Both the position numbers and the translations under genes were made by a program. Positions 4,571 to 8,482 of a DNA stretch of 8,482 bases are shown here, piece after piece. Within the stretch, counting starts at the first letter, position 1, and each line of letters starts with the position of its first letter. The notes beneath the pieces were generated by a model. It saw only the letters and a program-made list of their open reading frames with translations, was not told the origin of the DNA and searched no databases. Source of the stretch: an uncultured Clostridia bacterium (GTDB taxonomy: Bacteria; Bacillota; Clostridia; Christensenellales; Pumilibacteraceae); the NCBI GenBank assembly GCA_947589145.1, contig CANQCB010000058.1, positions 1-8,482 of the forward strand, read 5' to 3'.

Positions 4571-6754
4571 ATGTTAAGTATCGGAAATCTTGAAAAAACA
4601 TACGAGTCCCGAAACGGAATTTGCGTAAAGGCGTTGAAAGGGATTTCATTGGATTTTCCCGAAAGAGGAATGATTTTCGTTTTGGGTAAGAGCGGAAGCG
4701 GAAAAACGACTCTCCTTAATCTGTTGGGCGGTTTAGACCGCCCAACAGACGGAGAAATAATTGTTGATGGTAAGTCAAGTAAAAATTTTTCCGAAAAGGA
4801 TTTTGACGGGTTTAGAAATAATAGCGTAGGATTTGTATTTCAAGAGTACAACCTTATAGAAAACTATACGGCAGGCGCAAATATAGCGCTTGCTTTGGAA
4901 TTGCAAGGCAAAAAATCGTCACTGGACGAAGTAAATGCAATATTACGGCAGGTGGAACTTGTGGATGATGACGGCAATACGCTCTACGACCGTCGCATAA
5001 ACGAACTTTCCGGCGGGCAGAAACAGCGTGTCGCTATTGCTCGTGCGCTTATCAAAGATCCGAAGATAATGCTCGCCGACGAGCCGACGGGTGCGCTCGA
5101 CAGCTATACGGGCGTCGAGCTATACGGGCTCCTCAAACGGCTTTCGTCAAACAAACTTATAATAATAATTTCGCACGACGCAGAAAGCGCGAAAGAATAC
5201 GGCGATAGAATAATCGAACTGAAAGACGGAGTCGTAATATCGGATACGCTTTGCGAGGAAAAGGAAAAAGAACAAATCGCAGCGCATATCGATAATAACT
5301 CAAAGCCGGGTAGATTGCCCATAAGGCGTACGCTTACGATGGGACTTGTCGGACTGAAGTATAAACCATTTCGATTGGTAATTTCCGTTTTGCTTGCCTT
5401 AATATCTTTTACTTTCTTTTGTTTGGCTATTGTGTCTGCTACAACCGATTTATTAAATGCTGAATTGAAAACAGCTTACAAAAATAATGTAAAAACGGTG
5501 GTTATAACGGCAGATTCCATAGGCAAATCGTATAATAAATATCCGGACGGTCATACAAGTAATGGAGAGTTTGAATGCACTCGTACTTTAACAGAAAAAC
5601 AAATCGAAATACTCTCGGAAACGGATGACTGTACATTTGTAAAAATTGTCGGAGGCGGGGTACTGCCGAGTGATATCGGCAAAAACAATCTCGGCAATAT
5701 GACGGTTCCGGAGTATTATAATCCTTATAATTATCTTTCAAGAGGCGGTTTTCAGCGCGCGATAGAGCTTGACCCCGAAACAGGCGAGAATGACGCTTGT
5801 CTGAAACCCGATTCGCGCTTAACCGTAGAATGCCGTTTGCCGCAAAACTTCGACGAAATAGCAATAACAGACTATTGGGCGGATATGTATATGCGGTTTG
5901 GATTTGTGGACGAAAACGGCACTTCTCACATGATAGCCGCTCCCGACGATCTTATAGGTCGAACTTTAGAAGGCGGATTGCGTATATGCGGAGTATACAG
6001 TACGGAAGAGGATAAGGAATGGCTTAAACAATACGATTATAACGAATATAACTATGAATATATTACGAACGATTATATTGCACGGTGGTTGGACGGCGAG
6101 CATATTATGAACTACGCATTTGTTTGCGACGGCTACTATGCGGAAAATTTCCCGTTTTCAACGACATACGACGTATTGTATAAATTGAGCGGTAATATTT
6201 CCAAAGACAGGAAACTCATAGAGAAAATCAGCTACACATATTACATGGAGTGGTTGCCGGAAGAAAATTTTGGCTCATATACGCGAATAGATTATTCGAT
6301 TTCGGCAAAATATCGCACAAGATATTCGGGCTTTGCCGATGCGTCGGAATTCTTCAGGGACGAAACGTTTTTGAAAATCGCAACAGCCGTGAGTATTGTT
6401 TTCGCGATATTCAGCGCGTTATTGCTTATGAGTTTTCTTTTGGCTAATATCGAAGTGCGTAAACGCGAGTTCGGTATTCTCCGCGCATTGGGGGCGCGCA
6501 GGTGGGATATAGTCAAAATATGTATGATCGAAAGCTTTGCAATAGCGTGTATAGATTTTATTTTGACTTTGCTTTTAACAGGCATTGTGTGCATTATACT
6601 GAATACAAAATATAACTTCTGGCTATTCGGCATCGGCATAATCCCCTTATTCTCATTAACGCTTTTATGCTTCGGAGTGGCCGCACTGGCTACGATTATT
6701 CCGGCAGTGCGTTTGGCAAGGAAAAAACCGATAGATGTCATAAACAATAAATAG
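4571..6754 (+). CDS. Fused ABC ATPase/FtsX-type permease (MacB-like exporter or mechanotransmission transporter)
   Basis: A 727-residue membrane protein. The N-terminal nucleotide-binding domain (about 1-225) has Walker A GKSGSGKTT (39-47), Q-loop in FVFQEYNL, signature LSGGQ (146-150), Walker B IMLADEP (Glu171) and the H-loop SHD (His202), all intact. One membrane span follows at about 267-292, then a large extracytoplasmic domain (about 293-600) rich in Tyr and acidic residues. Three C-terminal spans lie near 603-626, 653-677 and 686-711, with the FtsX pattern REFGILRALGARRWDI between the first two and a terminal IIPAVRLARKKPIDVI. This is the MacB topology. In Bacillota such proteins export peptides or act on the envelope, often against antimicrobial peptides; the substrate is unknown. 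ATG 4571 is chosen because MLSIGNLEKTY matches the usual NBD start, but it has no ribosome site; an in-frame TTG at 4556 lacks one too. It is preceded by an attenuator-like leader and has no partner gene. Confidence 0.92.
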   Translation: MLSIGNLEKTYESRNGICVKALKGISLDFPERGMIFVLGKSGSGKTTLLNLLGGLDRPTDGEIIVDGKSSKNFSEKDFDGFRNNSVGFVFQEYNLIENYTAGANIALALELQGKKSSLDEVNAILRQVELVDDDGNTLYDRRINELSGGQKQRVAIARALIKDPKIMLADEPTGALDSYTGVELYGLLKRLSSNKLIIIISHDAESAKEYGDRIIELKDGVVISDTLCEEKEKEQIAAHIDNNSKPGRLPIRRTLTMGLVGLKYKPFRLVISVLLALISFTFFCLAIVSATTDLLNAELKTAYKNNVKTVVITADSIGKSYNKYPDGHTSNGEFECTRTLTEKQIEILSETDDCTFVKIVGGGVLPSDIGKNNLGNMTVPEYYNPYNYLSRGGFQRAIELDPETGENDACLKPDSRLTVECRLPQNFDEIAITDYWADMYMRFGFVDENGTSHMIAAPDDLIGRTLEGGLRICGVYSTEEDKEWLKQYDYNEYNYEYITNDYIARWLDGEHIMNYAFVCDGYYAENFPFSTTYDVLYKLSGNISKDRKLIEKISYTYYMEWLPEENFGSYTRIDYSISAKYRTRYSGFADASEFFRDETFLKIATAVSIVFAIFSALLLMSFLLANIEVRKREFGILRALGARRWDIVKICMIESFAIACIDFILTLLLTGIVCIILNTKYNFWLFGIGIIPLFSLTLLCFGVAALATIIPAVRLARKKPIDVINNK
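4720..4749. repeat. 13-bp perfect hairpin inside the ABC ATPase coding sequence
   Basis: TCTGTTGGGCGGT (4720-4732) and ACCGCCCAACAGA (4737-4749) are perfect reverse complements around the 4-base loop TTAG. It lies 150 bases into the gene, just after Walker A, and encodes NLLGGLDRPTD, residues common in the family. There is no T-tract. The stem is GC-rich in otherwise AT-rich surroundings, so it should be very stable in the mRNA. Confidence 0.9.
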
Positions 6755-6793
6755 ATAAATGATTTTATTCAAAACACAATTTAATAGCAAAGT

Positions 6794-6829
6794 GAAAGGA
6801 AGGTTTGTAAAATAAGGCTTTCCTTTTTT
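6794..6829 (+). terminator. Rho-independent terminator after the ABC transporter gene
   Basis: AAAGGAA (6795-6801) pairs with TTCCTTT (6820-6826), extended inward by G6802-T6819 (wobble) and G6803-C6818, around a 14-base loop, with T's to 6829. It lies 40 bases after the ABC stop. The stem is modest in G+C. Confidence 0.7.
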
Positions 6830-6889
6830 ATGAGGGTGGATTATATTTTCAAGTGAAACGCCTGAAAGGTTATAATTACACATACATAA

Positions 6890-6941
6890 ATATCCCCGAA
6901 AACAAGTTGTTGATTTTTTGTTTACATTGGGGTGGGGATAT
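6890..6941. promoter_or_regulatory. Inverted repeat around the ruvX promoter
   Basis: ATATCCCC (6890-6897) and GGGGATAT (6934-6941) are exact reverse complements 36 bases apart. The right arm fills most of the spacer between the -35 and -10 boxes. A smaller palindrome, AACAA-G-TTGTT (6901-6911), lies between the arms. It could be an operator; no regulator is suggested by the neighbours. Confidence 0.4.
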
Positions 6942-6949
6942 GGTATAAT
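6921..6949 (+). promoter_or_regulatory. Extended -10 promoter of ruvX
   Basis: TTTACA (6921-6926), 17 bases, TATAAT (6944-6949), with TGG just before the -10. The start point is expected at about 6956, next to the ruvX start codon at 6957, so the mRNA would have little or no 5' leader. Confidence 0.82.
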
Positions 6950-6956
6950 AAATTTG

Positions 6957-7382
6957 ATGAAAATGTTGGGGATTGACTACGGCGACAGGTACGTCGGGTT
7001 CGCGGAATGCGACGACTCGGAGATATTGGCGTATCCGTTGCGCTCGGTCAAGGTTCGCAGCATGCGAGAGGCGGTGGACGTCGCCGCTCGGATAGCGGCG
7101 GAGGGCGGCGCGAGGCTGATAGTTATCGGCTTGCCCCTTATGCCCGACGGCGCGGAGGGCGATCGGGCGGGTAAGACGCGGGCGTTCGGGCGGGTGCTCG
7201 AAAGGGTGGCAGGACTTCCCGTCGAGTACAGCGACGAGCGGCTGACTACCGTGCAAGCCGAGGAGTACCTTGCGGAGAACGGCATAAAGAAGCGGGATAT
7301 GAAGAAGTACACCGACGCCGCTTCGGCGCAAATAATACTCGCCGACTACATAACAACGAAAAAATTACGCAAAGGAGACTGA
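6957..7382 (+). CDS. ruvX: YqgF/RuvX-family putative Holliday junction resolvase
   Basis: A 141-residue RNase H-fold nuclease of the YqgF family, which has been linked to Holliday-junction resolution and, in E. coli, to processing of the pre-16S rRNA 5' end. The fold's acidic residues are in place: D7 in MLGIDYGDRYVG, E94 in YSDERLTT and D120 in TDAASAQIIL. The segment IVIGLPLMPDGAEGDRAGKTRAF is the family's second conserved block. Length matches the family (about 138-150). Start: ATG 6957 or ATG 6963 (two residues shorter). The open frame continues upstream to 6918, but that part contains the promoter. No ribosome site precedes either ATG, and the promoter places the 5' end next to it, so translation is probably leaderless. 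The next gene, DUF1292, starts 2 bases after the stop, as in many Bacillota. The alaS and ireB genes that usually precede this pair are not here. Confidence 0.93.
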   Translation: MKMLGIDYGDRYVGFAECDDSEILAYPLRSVKVRSMREAVDVAARIAAEGGARLIVIGLPLMPDGAEGDRAGKTRAFGRVLERVAGLPVEYSDERLTTVQAEEYLAENGIKKRDMKKYTDAASAQIILADYITTKKLRKGD

Positions 7383-7384
7383 GC

Positions 7385-7735
7385 ATGGACAACGAAAAAG
7401 TACAATTTATCGATGACGACGAGACGATTACTCTCTACGACGACGACAACCAACCCATGGAGTTCTACGAAGTAGCCGTCGTGGAATATGAGGGTGCGCT
7501 CTACGCGCTCTTACAGCCCGCCGAAAAGGTCGAGGGTATCGAAGAGGACGAGGTCGTCATATTCCGTATCGAGGACAACGAGGACGACGAGGACAGTTTC
7601 TTCTATCCCGTAGACGACGACGCGATTGCGGACGCCGTGTTCGAGGAATACCTTCGCGCGGCTTCGGACGGCGAGTGCGACGGCGATTGCTCCGGCTGCC
7701 CGTCGGCGGAAGAGTGCGACTCGAAAAAGGATTGA
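7385..7735 (+). CDS. DUF1292 (YrzB-like) acidic protein with a Cys-motif tail
   Basis: A 116-residue, highly acidic small protein of the DUF1292 family, whose function is not known; members usually sit beside ruvX in Bacillota, as here. The core shows the family pattern: an N-terminal DDDETITLYDDD strand, FYEVAVVEYEGALYALLQP, then EDEVVIFRIED and a C-terminal helix DAIADAVFEEYL. After the core comes a tail with C98-x3-C102-x2-C105-x5-C111 (ECDGDCSGCPSAEEC). This could hold a metal ion or cluster, but it is not proven. The start is fixed by AAAGGAG (7371-7377) 7 bases upstream, located inside the end of ruvX, so the two genes are co-transcribed and probably coupled. The stop is TGA 7733-7735. 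Confidence 0.88.
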   Translation: MDNEKVQFIDDDETITLYDDDNQPMEFYEVAVVEYEGALYALLQPAEKVEGIEEDEVVIFRIEDNEDDEDSFFYPVDDDAIADAVFEEYLRAASDGECDGDCSGCPSAEECDSKKD

Positions 7736-7755
7736 GGGCGTTTAAGCGTCATCGA

Positions 7756-7773
7756 CCGCGGCTACGGCTGCGG
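7756..7773 (+). other. Stable hairpin with a TACG tetraloop after DUF1292
   Basis: CCGCGGC (7756-7762) pairs with GCTGCGG (7767-7773) over 7 bp with one wobble, closing C(TACG)G, which in RNA is a UNCG-type extra-stable tetraloop. No T-tract follows, so it is unlikely to terminate by itself. It may protect the 3' end of the ruvX-DUF1292 mRNA. Confidence 0.5.
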
Positions 7774-7801
7774 AAATCGGGGATAATTGCATAATAGTTT
7801 G

Positions 7802-7829
7802 AAAGCAAGCGTGCAAAACGTTTGCTTTT
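7802..7829 (+). terminator. Probable terminator of the ruvX-DUF1292 transcript, overlapping the rpsB -35 box
   Basis: AAAGCAAGCG (7802-7811) pairs with CGTTTGCTTT (7819-7828) over 10 bp with one G-T wobble around TGCAAAA. The T-run is short (four T's then C). The 3' arm is also the rpsB -35 region (7822-7827). Confidence 0.6.
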
Positions 7830-7850
7830 CGTCGCCCGATATGATATAAT
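7822..7850 (+). promoter_or_regulatory. Promoter of rpsB
   Basis: TTGCTT (7822-7827), a 17-base spacer ending in TGA, then TATAAT (7845-7850), an extended -10 promoter. Transcription should start near 7857 and give a leader of about 94 bases. Confidence 0.82.
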
Positions 7851-7869
7851 CATTGCGTTTGAATACACA

Positions 7870-7928
7870 CTCGCCGTTGCCCGAACTGTGCGAATAATCG
7901 CGAACGGGGCAAAAACCAAGACGGCGGG
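7870..7928 (+). promoter_or_regulatory. Structured 5' leader of rpsB (candidate autoregulatory RNA)
   Basis: Three helices can nest. P1 is 7870-7877 with 7921-7928 (8 bp, one wobble). P2 is 7878-7882 with 7907-7911 (5 bp). P3 is 7890-7893 with 7898-7901, loop ATAA. An alternative pairing, CCGTT (7874-7878) with AACGG (7903-7907), excludes P1 and P2. The 3' side of P1 overlaps a first SD-like GGGGAGG (7926-7932); the likely true site AGGAGG is at 7939-7944. Ribosomal-protein leaders are often bound by the product; that S2 binds here is inference. Confidence 0.4.
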
Positions 7929-7950
7929 GAGGATTAACAGGAGGCAAAAA

Positions 7951-8482
7951 ATGGCAAACGTTGTTTCTATGAAACAATTGCTTGAAGCAGGTGTGCACTT
8001 CGGCCACGCCACGAGAAAGTGGAACCCGAAGATGAAAAAGTACATCTACACCGCGAGGAATGATATCTACATCATCAACCTCGAGAAAACGGTCGGACTT
8101 ATCGACGAAGCGTACAACTTCATCAAGAGCGTAGCCGACAGCGGAAAGTCCATACTTTTCGTCGGCACCAAGAAGCAGGCGCAGGAAGCGATCGCGTCCG
8201 AAGCACAGCGTTGCGGTATGTACTACATCACCGAGCGTTGGCTGGGCGGCACGCTTACCAACTTCTCGACCATCAGATCGAGAATAGACCGTCTTAACAA
8301 GCTCAACCAAATGGAGAGCATGAACGAGTTCGCCCTTCTCCCCAAGAAGGAAGTCATCAGACTTACGCAGGAGAGGGATAAGCTCGAAACCAACCTCGGC
8401 GGTATCAAGGATATGCGTACTCTCCCGGGCGCACTCTTCATCGTAGACCCGAAGAAAGAGCACCTCGCCGTAGCGGAGGCTC
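7951..8482 (+). CDS. rpsB: 30S ribosomal protein S2, N-terminal part (3' end outside window)
   Basis: A component of the small ribosomal subunit that binds late in assembly, near the platform and the mRNA exit region. The first 177 codons are present (the family usually has 230-260), and the frame is open to the window edge. Family blocks are clear: the N-terminal VSMKQLLEAGVHFGHATRKW followed by NPKM, then IYIINLEKT, SILFVGTKKQAQEAI, the hallmark ERWLGGTLTNFSTI, and ALFIVDPKKEHLAV. The ATG at 7951 has AGGAGG 6 bases upstream. It has its own promoter and a leader able to fold. In most bacteria tsf follows, outside the window. A long open frame on the opposite strand in this region is a codon-use shadow. 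Confidence 0.97.
   Translation, partial: MANVVSMKQLLEAGVHFGHATRKWNPKMKKYIYTARNDIYIINLEKTVGLIDEAYNFIKSVADSGKSILFVGTKKQAQEAIASEAQRCGMYYITERWLGGTLTNFSTIRSRIDRLNKLNQMESMNEFALLPKKEVIRLTQERDKLETNLGGIKDMRTLPGALFIVDPKKEHLAVAEA

Noticed and set aside
7762..8463. 233-codon minus-strand frame opposite rpsB
   Set aside because: Shadow of the S2 gene; runs through the rpsB promoter and leader and shows no motif.
1..8482. CRISPR array, tRNA, rRNA, insertion sequence or attachment site
   Set aside because: I looked for regularly spaced repeats, cloverleaf patterns, transposase motifs and terminal inverted repeats and found none I could support.

Overview
All supported genes lie on the + strand. Several traits point to the Bacillota, most likely an anaerobic clostridial lineage, perhaps uncultured; I cannot name a genus. 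These are strong GGAGG-type ribosome sites, consensus TTGACA/TATAAT promoters with 17-base spacers, an Rrf2-regulated cysteine desulfurase/scaffold operon, and a RuvX/DUF1292 pair upstream of rpsB. The core genes (glyA, the iron-sulfur operon, ruvX, rpsB) are fairly G+C-rich with many GCG, CGC and GGC codons. The middle block (about 2890-6830) is visibly richer in A+T, most strongly in the non-coding stretch 4081-4570, and looks like accessory DNA between two core blocks.

Layout. 2-498: 3' end of glyA (serine hydroxymethyltransferase) and its terminator. 527-2890: an iron-sulfur cluster operon with its own promoter, consisting of an Rrf2/IscR-type regulator, an IscS/NifS desulfurase whose start overlaps the regulator's stop (ATGA), an IscU/NifU-type scaffold, and a 71-residue one-membrane-span protein with a cysteine-rich hexapeptide-repeat tail; a terminator follows. 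In many clostridia mnmA follows the scaffold gene; here the microprotein takes that place. 2930-4080: a monocistronic Fic-family AMP-transferase with its own promoter, operator-like inverted repeat and terminator. 4081-4570: a long leader with a promoter, palindrome, direct repeats, two tiny frames and a perfect intrinsic terminator. 4571-6829: a fused ATP-binding/FtsX-type permease and its terminator. 6890-7735: a promoter that probably makes a leaderless ruvX mRNA, then a DUF1292 gene. 7802-8482: a terminator overlapping the rpsB promoter, a foldable rpsB leader, and the first 177 codons of ribosomal protein S2.

How the parts work together. In the iron-sulfur operon, the desulfurase supplies sulfur to the scaffold. 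The Cys-rich regulator probably senses cluster status, and a pair of inverted arms around the promoter is a candidate operator. The cysteine-rich microprotein is the least explained member and is translated from a ribosome site locked in a hairpin. The Fic and ABC genes look like independent accessory units. The ABC leader has the architecture of an attenuator: a leader peptide with a strong ribosome site is laid across a terminator. The most promising leads are the microprotein with its hairpin and the ABC leader. Both rest on sequence reading only.
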